A DNA stretch of 64,000 nt from an uncultured Bacilli bacterium (GTDB lineage: Bacteria; Bacillota_I; Bacilli_A; RF39; UBA660): the NCBI GenBank assembly GCA_944332505.1, contig CALVKC010000003.1:124001-188000 (forward strand), given 5' to 3'. A program made the translations under genes and the position numbers. The stretch's first letter is position 1; every line of letters starts with the position of its first letter. The notes under the pieces were generated by a model that saw only the letters and a list, made by a program, of their open reading frames with translations, was not told where the DNA came from and did no database searches. Positions 9,342 to 17,209 of the stretch are shown piece by piece.

Positions 9342-10508
9342 TTAAACATTAATATCTATAATTTCTTCATCCATAGGCTCATCTAATGAAGATTCTGGGT
9401 TATAAGTTGAATCTAATATTATAGTATCATCAATACCTTTCAAACTAATAAATGATGATTGTTCATATTCATCTTTTGTAATTTCAATTACAATATCATC
9501 ACCATTATATATATTAATATTTTCAGTTACATCTTGTTTTTCACCATTAATACATATTACAAAATCAAAAATATTGGTTGTTTCAATAGTTGATATGACC
9601 ATATTGAAATCAGCTTCAAAATTGACCCTACTTTCACATATATCATAATAAATATTAAGGGTCATTGCCTTATTATGGTATTTAGATTCAGTTATCTGGT
9701 CTTTACATTCATTATTAATATAGTCATCCTCAATTATTTCTATTTTAGATTTTCTTTTATTATCAATCCCTAACAATCTAACAATTGCTCTTGAAGGTAA
9801 TTTAGTAACTGTGAAATCTCCCTCTTTAATTATGTATGCTTTTATTCTTATAGTAAAAGATTGTGAATAGTATTTTCTATCGTCCAAACTATATTCTGAT
9901 TCATCTGAGATATCTTCTAATGTCATTGGCATATAATGTCCATTTGGTGCAATATATGCATTAATCGCTTTAAATTTATCAAGTATTAACTGATTAATAG
10001 TGTTAATCAGTTCATATTTATTTGTTATTAATGATACTGTATATCGCATATCAACACAAAATGGCTGTTTCATAGAATACATGTCATATGCTTGTTGCCC
10101 ATTTTCTTGCAAAACAGGTACCATAAACATAGGGTAATCTCTATCACCTGGTATATTATAAGAGCCACCTTGATTTTCACCATGTTTAGGATTATTTTCC
10201 CTAGTTATTGTTTTAAAATTCATTAGTAAATTACCCACTGAATCAAGATGACTCCAATTTTGTGCATATTCATTAATTCTTTGGTTACTAAAAAGTCTAA
10301 ATGTAGGCAATTTTTTACCATCATATGAAATATCTAATTCATTTTCAACCCATTCTTTAAATGCGTTATCTATATCTTTATATTCTACAGTTAAAGGAAA
10401 ATGAGGCGCTTTTTCAAGTATAATTTTAGACATATTTCTACGTCTTTCTACACCAAAAGCTTTATTTCTTATTTTAAATTTATCCAAAAAAGGTTTAGGT
10501 TGTATCAT
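9342..10508 (-). CDS. Tail-completion or neck-like structural protein
   Basis: The 388-residue protein has a first part with LPTFRLFSNQRINEYAQNW and FKTITRENNPKHG. A middle alpha/beta part (VDMRYTVSLITNKYELINTI, then NQLILDKFK and QSFTIRIKAYII) resembles tail terminator or sheath-completion folds. In that fold a strand pair with an INTxxx(I/L)LDKF helix handles the tail end. I remember similar sequences beside sheath genes in Bacteroidota myophages, but cannot verify this here. The acidic C-terminal tail (SSLDEPMDEEIIDI) is probably flexible. A T4 gp15- or gp3-like job is a suggestion only; placement just upstream of the sheath gene supports a tail role. Confidence 0.5.
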   Translation of the reverse strand: MIQPKPFLDKFKIRNKAFGVERRRNMSKIILEKAPHFPLTVEYKDIDNAFKEWVENELDISYDGKKLPTFRLFSNQRINEYAQNWSHLDSVGNLLMNFKTITRENNPKHGENQGGSYNIPGDRDYPMFMVPVLQENGQQAYDMYSMKQPFCVDMRYTVSLITNKYELINTINQLILDKFKAINAYIAPNGHYMPMTLEDISDESEYSLDDRKYYSQSFTIRIKAYIIKEGDFTVTKLPSRAIVRLLGIDNKRKSKIEIIEDDYINNECKDQITESKYHNKAMTLNIYYDICESRVNFEADFNMVISTIETTNIFDFVICINGEKQDVTENINIYNGDDIVIEITKDEYEQSSFISLKGIDDTIILDSTYNPESSLDEPMDEEIIDINV

Positions 10509-10521
10509 AACATTTTTTTAT

Positions 10522-10530
10522 ATAAATATA
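10522..10530 (-). promoter_or_regulatory. Candidate late promoter box
   Basis: TATATTTAT on the minus strand (one mismatch to AATATTTAT), about 14 bases before the start at 10508 and just after a terminator. Confidence 0.3.
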
Positions 10531-10541
10531 AAACAAAAAAA

Positions 10542-10567
10542 AAAGCAACTAATATTTTAGTTGCTTT
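10542..10567 (-). terminator. Rho-independent terminator
   Basis: AAAGCAACTAA pairs with TTAGTTGCTTT around TATT. It closes the 14288-10590 unit. Confidence 0.7.
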
Positions 10568-10589
10568 ATAATTATAAAATAACAATAAA

Positions 10590-11036
10590 TTATTTTATTG
10601 TAAATGTATCTGTATCAATCCAAGATTCTTCAGTTAATTTTTTAGCCAATTCCATAATAGCTTCGTAATTTAAAGAAGAAAAATCATTCATAACATTATT
10701 AATTACATCATTTATTTTATTCAAAGATTCTTCCGAATCATTAATATATTTTTCAAAATTATTTGATATTTCTAAAATAAATTCATTAACAATTTTATTA
10801 TATGATTTTCTTTTAGCTGAAATTATTTTACCATTTTTAGATGTTTTAAAACGTGGTTTAGATGATTCATATACATCTATTAACAATTCATCATATGGAG
10901 AATATAATAAAATTTTTTTATATTCTGTTAGATATTTTTTCTTATCAGATTTTTTTAGTTGCATAAACATTTTTTTATAATGCAAAATTAAAAAAATAAA
11001 TGTAACAATACAAATAATTTTAGTTAAAAATTCCAA
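10590..11036 (-). CDS. Small protein with N-terminal membrane anchor
   Basis: Of 148 residues, 3-20 form one hydrophobic segment (FLTKIICIVTFIFLILHY) followed by Lys-rich sequence. It is therefore probably a single-pass inner-membrane protein with its bulk in the cytoplasm (positive-inside rule), or a signal-anchored protein. The rest is charged and helical, with no recognised motif. The gene overlaps the end of the preceding gene by 13 bases, so translation is probably coupled. It is the last gene before a strong terminator. Function is unknown; a membrane role in lysis or injection cannot be supported from the sequence. Confidence 0.6.
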   Translation of the reverse strand: MEFLTKIICIVTFIFLILHYKKMFMQLKKSDKKKYLTEYKKILLYSPYDELLIDVYESSKPRFKTSKNGKIISAKRKSYNKIVNEFILEISNNFEKYINDSEESLNKINDVINNVMNDFSSLNYEAIMELAKKLTEESWIDTDTFTIK

Positions 11037-12799
11037 TTTTTAGGTTTATTAATTATAATTGATTTGGCATTCCAAGATTCCTTCATTTTACCAAAAGTAA
11101 TTGGAATAATATATTTAAAACCAATATTTTTTAATTGTAAACATATATCACTTAATGTTGCTCCACCAGATATATTATCGTCAAATATCACAACTGCTTT
11201 ATTGATATTATTCTCTATCTCAGTATTTACTAATTCCTTATCTTCATTAGGTTGAAAATAATTCATAAGTGCCATTCTCACATCATTTGATAATTTTTTA
11301 ATTTCGAATTTAACTGGCTCCCAATAACAAATTTGGGTTAATTTAGTTCTAGGTAAATCATTTAAATATCCATGTGATTTTAGCATATCATAAACCTCAT
11401 TTGTACGCTCTTCAATTGAAGGCCCTTTAGAATATTTAAGTTCTTTGGCAATTTTAGATAAATAGATATTACTATATTTTTTAGCCACATCATCAAAATA
11501 TGTTGATAATTTAGTTATATCATTAACAGTTTTTATATATTCCAAATATAATTCATTTAATTTAGCATAATATTTATCAGTATTAACCTCTTTACGATTA
11601 TAATATTTAATAATTAATTTTTTAGCGATGGCATTAGCCACATCAATATTCTGTTGGGCTTTAACTATTGCTGAAAACCTATTATATTCCTTATTAACAT
11701 AGTCCATATGTGATATGTTTTTAGGCATATTATCACTATATCTTTCACTATAGTAATCACTATTTTTACTTATAAAGTCTTCATCTTTTTTCAAGTTAGC
11801 TAAATTCTTTTTTAATAAATTTTGATTAATAACATTTGGTTTATATCCTGCAATTGTATTAAATTGCATTCGTTTTGCCATTTCTAAATTAAAATTAGAA
11901 CTAGAAGGCACTGGATATATAGACACACCGTCAATATCTTCACTATTAAAGTTATTTATTTGACTAGTAACTACATTATTAACTTTAATTACGAACTGCT
12001 CAATGAAATTTCTAAATTCAGTATCTTGCATTTCTAATTCATATTCTTCATTGCCATATTTACTAATTTTAGCGTATGTTTTTTGTTTATTAAAAATACG
12101 TTTAAAATAATGCATAACTTCAGTTCCATTAATTGACGTTATATTATACGAAACAAAACCACCTTTTAATGGAACTTCATATGTATCACTGTTATTAGCA
12201 TCCATTTTATCTGTTTTTATCATATCTAAACTAGATGCGTTACCTTTATTATATTTGCCACTATTTTTGTTGTATTTTAATTGTATCGTTTTTCTCTTAT
12301 TGTCTGGATTGGTCATAAAAACATCTTCGAATAGGCGCTTATATGATTCTTCGGTAATTTTAATTTTCTTTTTTGATTCAAATTGGTATTTTTGGTTTAT
12401 TAAATAATCCGAATATTTCCCCATATCATTTTCACCATTTTTATATTCATATTCCGAATCATCAGTATGATAGTCATATATATTATCATTTTTATTGATA
12501 ATATTATGAGAGTTATTATTGTGATTGTTAGTAGTAGTTTTAAAAACCACATCACCCAAATTTAAATAATGTTTCTTATCCAATTTTTTTGGTATATACT
12601 CAATCTGACTAATTAGATTAATAACAGAGTCTTTATTATACCATGTAACTTTAGGCATACTAGGTACAATAATAGGTTTTATTTTTTTCCACTGTAATAA
12701 TTCATGTACATCTCTATTACTTAAGTTTGTATTAAACCGTTTATTTATGATTGATACTACTGTATTTATATTGTAATGTTCACTCTGATTTATATCCAT
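11024..12799 (-). CDS. Phosphoribosyltransferase-like protein with N-terminal HTH-like region
   Basis: The 591-residue protein ends with a clear PRPP-binding signature, VVIFDDNISGGATLSDIC at about residues 536-553. This is the acidic pair plus Gly/Thr loop of type I phosphoribosyltransferases. An upstream SIYPVPSSSNFN segment may belong to the same fold. Residues about 11-65 (a VVSIIN segment, LSNRDVHELLQWKKIKPII and WYNKDSVINLI) resemble a winged-helix Xis/MerR-type DNA-binding domain. The middle is charged and mostly helical. Because the enzyme-like part is embedded in a large protein lying among virion genes, its substrate is unknown; ComF-like or regulatory roles are possible. It lies 6 bases after the preceding gene and overlaps the following one. 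Confidence 0.55.
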   Translation of the reverse strand: MDINQSEHYNINTVVSIINKRFNTNLSNRDVHELLQWKKIKPIIVPSMPKVTWYNKDSVINLISQIEYIPKKLDKKHYLNLGDVVFKTTTNNHNNNSHNIINKNDNIYDYHTDDSEYEYKNGENDMGKYSDYLINQKYQFESKKKIKITEESYKRLFEDVFMTNPDNKRKTIQLKYNKNSGKYNKGNASSLDMIKTDKMDANNSDTYEVPLKGGFVSYNITSINGTEVMHYFKRIFNKQKTYAKISKYGNEEYELEMQDTEFRNFIEQFVIKVNNVVTSQINNFNSEDIDGVSIYPVPSSSNFNLEMAKRMQFNTIAGYKPNVINQNLLKKNLANLKKDEDFISKNSDYYSERYSDNMPKNISHMDYVNKEYNRFSAIVKAQQNIDVANAIAKKLIIKYYNRKEVNTDKYYAKLNELYLEYIKTVNDITKLSTYFDDVAKKYSNIYLSKIAKELKYSKGPSIEERTNEVYDMLKSHGYLNDLPRTKLTQICYWEPVKFEIKKLSNDVRMALMNYFQPNEDKELVNTEIENNINKAVVIFDDNISGGATLSDICLQLKNIGFKYIIPITFGKMKESWNAKSIIINKPKNWNF

Positions 12800-12805
12800 A
12801 ATATT

Positions 12806-13348
12806 TTAACCGTTAAATTCATTAGGATTTACATATGCACAACTAATACTTCGCCAAGATGGTTTATATCCGAATATAGTATGATTATTATCAAAATTAT
12901 TTCTACCATCATTAACTACTGTATAAAATTCCATATGTGTAGGGGTTACTTGTACACCTATATAATCCCCTACTTTAATATCTGCTTTTAATTCATCTAA
13001 TGTTGCTTGATACACGCCAAATGTTAACTTACCGCTCTTTATATATGTACCTAAATTCTTAGACTTATCATAAGATGCCAATTCACTAGGTTCAATTTTA
13101 TAAATTACATGTAATTCAACTGGTGTTTTAAATACCACACTATCCGATTTAGATTCATTATATACAGCATCTAAATTAGTTTTTTCTAAATCAACTTCAT
13201 ATAATATGACAGTCTGATTCACATCTTGTTCTAAATATGTTTTACCTATCTCGGTTTCAAATTGAAAATCTTTTTCAGAATAAAATAAATTATTTCTTTT
13301 TATTGGTACTCTTCTAATGTTTGTCGTATTAAATTGTAAATTTGCCAT
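12806..13348 (-). CDS. Predicted virion protein, possibly neck/head-tail joining
   Basis: The 180-residue protein is beta-rich. Recognisable parts are VILYEVDLEKTNLDAVYNES, VVFKTPVELHVIYKI, VGDYIGVQVTPTHMEFYTV and the C-terminal YVNPNEFNG. The pattern of a strand with LYEVDLEKTN followed by a long beta domain suggests a neck or connector protein such as T4 gp14, but similarity is weak by eye. It sits between the kinase-like and phosphoribosyltransferase-like genes in a unit transcribed from near 14310, with 10 bases after the previous gene and 6 before the next. The assignment to a structural role rests mainly on context. Confidence 0.5.
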   Translation of the reverse strand: MANLQFNTTNIRRVPIKRNNLFYSEKDFQFETEIGKTYLEQDVNQTVILYEVDLEKTNLDAVYNESKSDSVVFKTPVELHVIYKIEPSELASYDKSKNLGTYIKSGKLTFGVYQATLDELKADIKVGDYIGVQVTPTHMEFYTVVNDGRNNFDNNHTIFGYKPSWRSISCAYVNPNEFNG

Positions 13349-13358
13349 AACAAAATAT

Positions 13359-14288
13359 TTAAGCCATATTATTTAATGCTGTGAATCTATAACAATTAGG
13401 GCAATAATATAGTGCAATTGTTTGTACTTCACTATCCATTTCCTTCCCATTGTTATCTGTTATTTTTATTCTACCACGACCTTTATTTCCATCACTTATA
13501 GACATTGAAAAAAAAGCCTTACTACACCCACAATGTTCACAATCAATTGTGTCTTTCCACTTGGCTTGGGTTGATTGTCTTTTACCCATTTCACCTTTAT
13601 GGACTTTTATATTTTCATTTATTTTTGGGGCATAAAATTTGCTATATATTTCATCACTTAAACCAGAATCTAATAAAACAATATATGGATTTCCATTTCT
13701 CATAGTTAATCCATAATTAGCACATCGAGTCATATCACCTATTGGTGGTTGATAATTAGATACATAATTTACAAATTCATTAATATTGTCACTATTTTCT
13801 TCCAATTCTGTAATTTCCTCATCTGATAATTTATTAAACAGTCTATTTCTATAATCATACCAACTATTAACAGTACGTATAAGTAACACAAACTTTTCAA
13901 ATGATATATTTAAAACTTTTTGAAAGTCTGTTTTTCTTGCTGGTAATACATATTCACTAGTTATAAACGTATAATTTTCTGTATCACTTAAATCATCAAA
14001 AACATTTGGTGTAATATCAACAAAATTCTCTTTACTAAAATTAAACTCTTGCTCATTTTGAGCAATCCCTTTTGCATTAATTGCTAATTTTAAGACTTTA
14101 TTATCATCTAATTGAAAAACTCTTCTAGAACTTCCACCACCAACACTAAAACCTAAATATTGATTACAATATTTGATTCTTTTACTAAAACTAGGTATTG
14201 ATTTAAGAATTTCAAATGAAAACATTTCTGATTTAGCTTCAGATATTAATTTAGATTCTTGTATTTTATTTATATGTATTTTAACCAT
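13359..14288 (-). CDS. Protein-kinase-like protein with zinc ribbon, possible internal head protein
   Basis: The 309-residue protein has a kinase-like N-lobe: glycine loop GGGSSRRVF (about 50-58), then VLKLA with a candidate ATP-binding Lys67. A later RCANYGLT and LLDSGL resemble catalytic and DFG-type loops, although a canonical HRD motif is not seen. The C-terminus is a zinc ribbon (CEHC about residue 245, CPNC near residue 300). The first 18 residues end in LISEA, which fits a T4-type prohead-protease cleavage site (I-x-E then A), so it may be packaged in the head. This is inference. It is the first gene of the unit running down to 10590, with an exact AATATTTAT box 22 bases upstream. Kinase activity is unproven. 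Confidence 0.55.
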   Translation of the reverse strand: MVKIHINKIQESKLISEAKSEMFSFEILKSIPSFSKRIKYCNQYLGFSVGGGSSRRVFQLDDNKVLKLAINAKGIAQNEQEFNFSKENFVDITPNVFDDLSDTENYTFITSEYVLPARKTDFQKVLNISFEKFVLLIRTVNSWYDYRNRLFNKLSDEEITELEENSDNINEFVNYVSNYQPPIGDMTRCANYGLTMRNGNPYIVLLDSGLSDEIYSKFYAPKINENIKVHKGEMGKRQSTQAKWKDTIDCEHCGCSKAFFSMSISDGNKGRGRIKITDNNGKEMDSEVQTIALYYCPNCYRFTALNNMA

Positions 14289-14309
14289 ATTTATATTTAT
14301 TATTTGTTA

Positions 14310-14318
14310 ATAAATATT
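14310..14318 (-). promoter_or_regulatory. Candidate late promoter box
   Basis: Exact AATATTTAT on the minus strand, 22 bases before the start at 14288, in the divergent gap facing the helicase gene. Confidence 0.45.
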
Positions 14319-14348
14319 TGTTTTTTAACAAAAAAATAAGTATATTTA

Positions 14349-16328
14349 ATGAAATTAAAAATAGTGTGTATGTCGTTACTAAATGAAAAAAATAACCAAG
14401 CATATGAAATATTAAAAAACTATAATGGTTCAAATCCATACATTTATGATTTAAAAAAAATGGTATATATAAATAAAAAAACATTAAATAATTTTCATAT
14501 TGAATATATACTTAAAAATCATAACACAACGCCAATTTTATTAAATAAAATAGTAAAAATAAGTAAATGGTATGGCTTGAAAAAACAAGAAGATTGGGAT
14601 TTGGAGTTTACTCCAGAGAAGCTATTAGTAGGATATTATTTAGGTGAAACGGAACAATTCTATCATATGTATGTTAAATATAGAAAATCTCAAAATGGTA
14701 TGTTGCCTTTGTTTATACCTAAAAAAGCTTTATTAAACCCATTATTTATTGAAGATTTTAATAAAAAAGAAATTGATTTTAGTAAATATAATAATTCTGA
14801 ATTTAAATTAAAACCACAACAAGAACAAGGAATAAAATTCTTAACCACAAGAAAAAAAGCAATCCTAGCACATATGATGGGTGGTGGTAAAACGATAACT
14901 GCAATTGTATCAGCCTTAGAGGATAATTATAATAAAATTTTAATAATCTGTCCAGCATCAGTTAAAACTAATTGGTATAATGAGATATCTAGATTCGTTG
15001 ATTCAAAATATATTACAATTGTTGAAGGCTCAACATGGAATGATTCAAAATTTACGATAATAAATTATGATATTTTAAACAATTTTTATGAAATACCAAC
15101 TGAAATAGTTAAACGTAGAACAAAATATATAGATGAAAATGGCAAAGTTTGTAATAAAATTATTGAAAAAGAAACCGTTTCTAAAAAAGATTGCATTATA
15201 AAGTCAGCAATGGAAAATTCACCATTATTCACATCTAAGTTTGACTTGATTATTATCGATGAAGCCCATAAATTAAGTAATTCAGACAGTGGTAGGTATA
15301 AAATTATATCAGATTTAATAAAAAGAAGTAATCCAACTGGTATTTATGAATTAACTGGTACAATGATTACTAATAACCCAATGAATTTATACAACATTCT
15401 AAAAATAATTGATGCTGAAATCACAAAAGATTGGCAATATTATGTTAAAACATATTGTGACGGAAGGCAAATATATGTTAAAGGTGAACGAGATAAAATA
15501 ACGAAAGCTTTTCTAGCAAAAAAAAGAAAAAACAGTTGGTATGATTTAAATACAAGTGAAAAAAATGAATTAGATGCTATTCTTGATAAAAACTGTAAAA
15601 AAATATGGCTAACAAATGGAGCTTCTAATTTAGATGAACTTAAAGAACGAATAAAACATTTATATTTAAGAGATTTAAATGAGGATATTTATAAAAATTT
15701 TAGTAAAGAAACTAAAGTGTTAACTTATAAATTAAGTCCAACTGACCAAAAATTATATAATGATGTATGGGATGAATATGTAAGAAATTCTGATGAAGAT
15801 AATATAGATTCATTACTTGAAAATAAAAAATTAATAGAAAGTTCAGTATTAAGACAAGCTACCTCACAATTAATGATACCTAAAACTATCAAATTAATTG
15901 ATTCAGAAATTGAAAAGGGTAATAAAGTAATTGTATTTTGCGCTTTTGATAAAGAAATATACGAATTTAAATCACACTATGGTGATATATCAGTGGTTCA
16001 TAATGGTAAACTAACTATTAAGGAAAAAGATAAAGTGCTAGATAAGTTTAACAATGACCCTAATTGCAAAATATTTTTAGGTAATTTAACATCTAGTTCA
16101 GTTGGTCTTAACCTAACAATTGCTAATGTAGTTATATTCAATAGTGTGTCTTGGTTACCTGCTGAAAATCAACAAGCTGAATTTAGAATACTACGAATAG
16201 GTCAACAAAAAAATTGCACAATTTACTATCAAAAATTCGAAAACACTTATATGGATAGGATGTTTGAGATATTAAACATTAAAAATCAAATAATAGATTC
16301 GGTTATTGTAGATGAAAAAAATAAATAA
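14349..16328 (+). CDS. SNF2-family helicase/ATPase
   Basis: The 659-residue protein has the SF2/SNF2 motifs in order: LKPQQEQGIKFL (Q-like), Walker A MGGGKT (about 177-182), motif Ia ILIICPASVKTNW, Walker B IIIDEAH (about 301-307), motif III LTGTMITNNP, motif V SSSVGLNLT and motif VI RILRIGQ. The usual DMGLGKT is changed to MMGGGKT but the Lys is kept. It probably moves on or remodels DNA during phage replication, recombination or repair. The gene faces the late minus-strand unit and leads a plus-strand group of three. Its ATG is 61 bases from the divergent start. Protein partners cannot be told from the sequence. Confidence 0.88.
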   Translation: MKLKIVCMSLLNEKNNQAYEILKNYNGSNPYIYDLKKMVYINKKTLNNFHIEYILKNHNTTPILLNKIVKISKWYGLKKQEDWDLEFTPEKLLVGYYLGETEQFYHMYVKYRKSQNGMLPLFIPKKALLNPLFIEDFNKKEIDFSKYNNSEFKLKPQQEQGIKFLTTRKKAILAHMMGGGKTITAIVSALEDNYNKILIICPASVKTNWYNEISRFVDSKYITIVEGSTWNDSKFTIINYDILNNFYEIPTEIVKRRTKYIDENGKVCNKIIEKETVSKKDCIIKSAMENSPLFTSKFDLIIIDEAHKLSNSDSGRYKIISDLIKRSNPTGIYELTGTMITNNPMNLYNILKIIDAEITKDWQYYVKTYCDGRQIYVKGERDKITKAFLAKKRKNSWYDLNTSEKNELDAILDKNCKKIWLTNGASNLDELKERIKHLYLRDLNEDIYKNFSKETKVLTYKLSPTDQKLYNDVWDEYVRNSDEDNIDSLLENKKLIESSVLRQATSQLMIPKTIKLIDSEIEKGNKVIVFCAFDKEIYEFKSHYGDISVVHNGKLTIKEKDKVLDKFNNDPNCKIFLGNLTSSSVGLNLTIANVVIFNSVSWLPAENQQAEFRILRIGQQKNCTIYYQKFENTYMDRMFEILNIKNQIIDSVIVDEKNK

Positions 16329-16349
16329 TTATAATGATTTTTGAGAATT

Positions 16350-16724
16350 ATGAATAATTTAAAATTATGTTTTATTAAATTTGTAGGCACTGACCTTAAT
16401 GGTATTAATCGCTACGAATTTTTGTTTACCAATAAAATAAATGAATTTTGGGGTGAGAATTTCGAGTATATGCCATGCTGTTTATGCAATGAATTAGTTC
16501 CATATGATAATAGTTATGATAAAATTGAAACGGTTAATACTAGCATTAAATTGAACTTAATACAAGATTCTTGTTGTTTTTCGTATCAAGATGCTATTGA
16601 TGGAATTGTTGCAATTGGATATGAAGATATTTCTGATTATGATGAATACCCTAGTAATGGTAGATTAGTATTACATTTTGGCGAAGATTATGACAATGTA
16701 TTGAATAAATTAGATAATAAATAA
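16350..16724 (+). CDS. Conserved phage protein of unknown function
   Basis: The 124-residue protein contains IKFVGTDLNGINRYEFLFT, an EFWGENFEYMPCC segment, LIQDSCCFSYQDAIDGIVAI and a C-terminal RLVLHFGEDY. I chose the ATG at 16350 over an in-frame TTG at 16341 because ATG is used almost throughout. Four cysteines (CCLC plus SCC) could bind metal, but no standard finger spacing is present. It follows the helicase by 21 bases and is closed by a terminator. The motif set looks like a conserved small protein seen in T4-like phages, but I cannot name a function. Confidence 0.6.
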   Translation: MNNLKLCFIKFVGTDLNGINRYEFLFTNKINEFWGENFEYMPCCLCNELVPYDNSYDKIETVNTSIKLNLIQDSCCFSYQDAIDGIVAIGYEDISDYDEYPSNGRLVLHFGEDYDNVLNKLDNK

Positions 16725-16753
16725 AAAATAACTAGGTTTTCCTAGTTATTTTT
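16724..16753 (+). terminator. Rho-independent terminator
   Basis: AAAAATAACTAGG pairs with CCTAGTTATTTTT around TTTT. It closes the helicase unit. Confidence 0.7.
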
Positions 16754-16791
16754 ATATTGTTATATTTATAGATATATAAATTCATTTAATT

Positions 16792-17172
16792 ATGCAAAAT
16801 TTTATAATCAATAAAGATTCAGTATTACCAATATTAAGAATGGAATTAATATATGACGGTAGGTCGGATTTTAACAAATTTTGGGATGCGATACAAGATA
16901 GTACTATAACATTTACAATGACTAACATAGATACTAATATAATAAAAATTGCCAACGCACCATGCTATATCAAAAGAAAAGAAAATAATGGATGTGTTAC
17001 AGAGTATATAATATGTTATGATTGGCGTAAAAGAGATACTAAAGAAAGAGGTTCATATGAAGGTGTCTTTACTATAAATTTTAATGGTAATATCTCAAGT
17101 GAATCTATAACATACCCACAAGGCGAATTAAAAATGCCAATAGGAGAAAAATTAATAATTACAATACAATAA
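16792..17172 (+). CDS. Conserved small beta-rich phage protein
   Basis: The 126-residue protein is predicted to be a beta-sandwich: FIINKDSVLPILRMELIYDG, then ITFTMTN, and the C-terminal GELKMPIGEKLIITIQ. The middle has WRKRDTKERGSYEGVFTINF, the kind of pattern seen in phage baseplate BppU-like N-terminal domains, so a tail or baseplate attachment role is possible. It is a single-gene unit between a terminator and a bidirectional terminator. Function is inferred weakly. Confidence 0.5.
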   Translation: MQNFIINKDSVLPILRMELIYDGRSDFNKFWDAIQDSTITFTMTNIDTNIIKIANAPCYIKRKENNGCVTEYIICYDWRKRDTKERGSYEGVFTINFNGNISSESITYPQGELKMPIGEKLIITIQ

Positions 17173-17204
17173 AAGATAATGGTAAAAAAATACCATTATC
17201 TTTT
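17171..17204. terminator. Bidirectional terminator between convergent genes
   Basis: AAAAGATAATGGTA pairs perfectly with TACCATTATCTTTT around AAAAAA, giving T runs in both directions. It separates the plus-strand genes from the polymerase C-half. Confidence 0.75.
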
Positions 17205-17209
17205 ATTTT

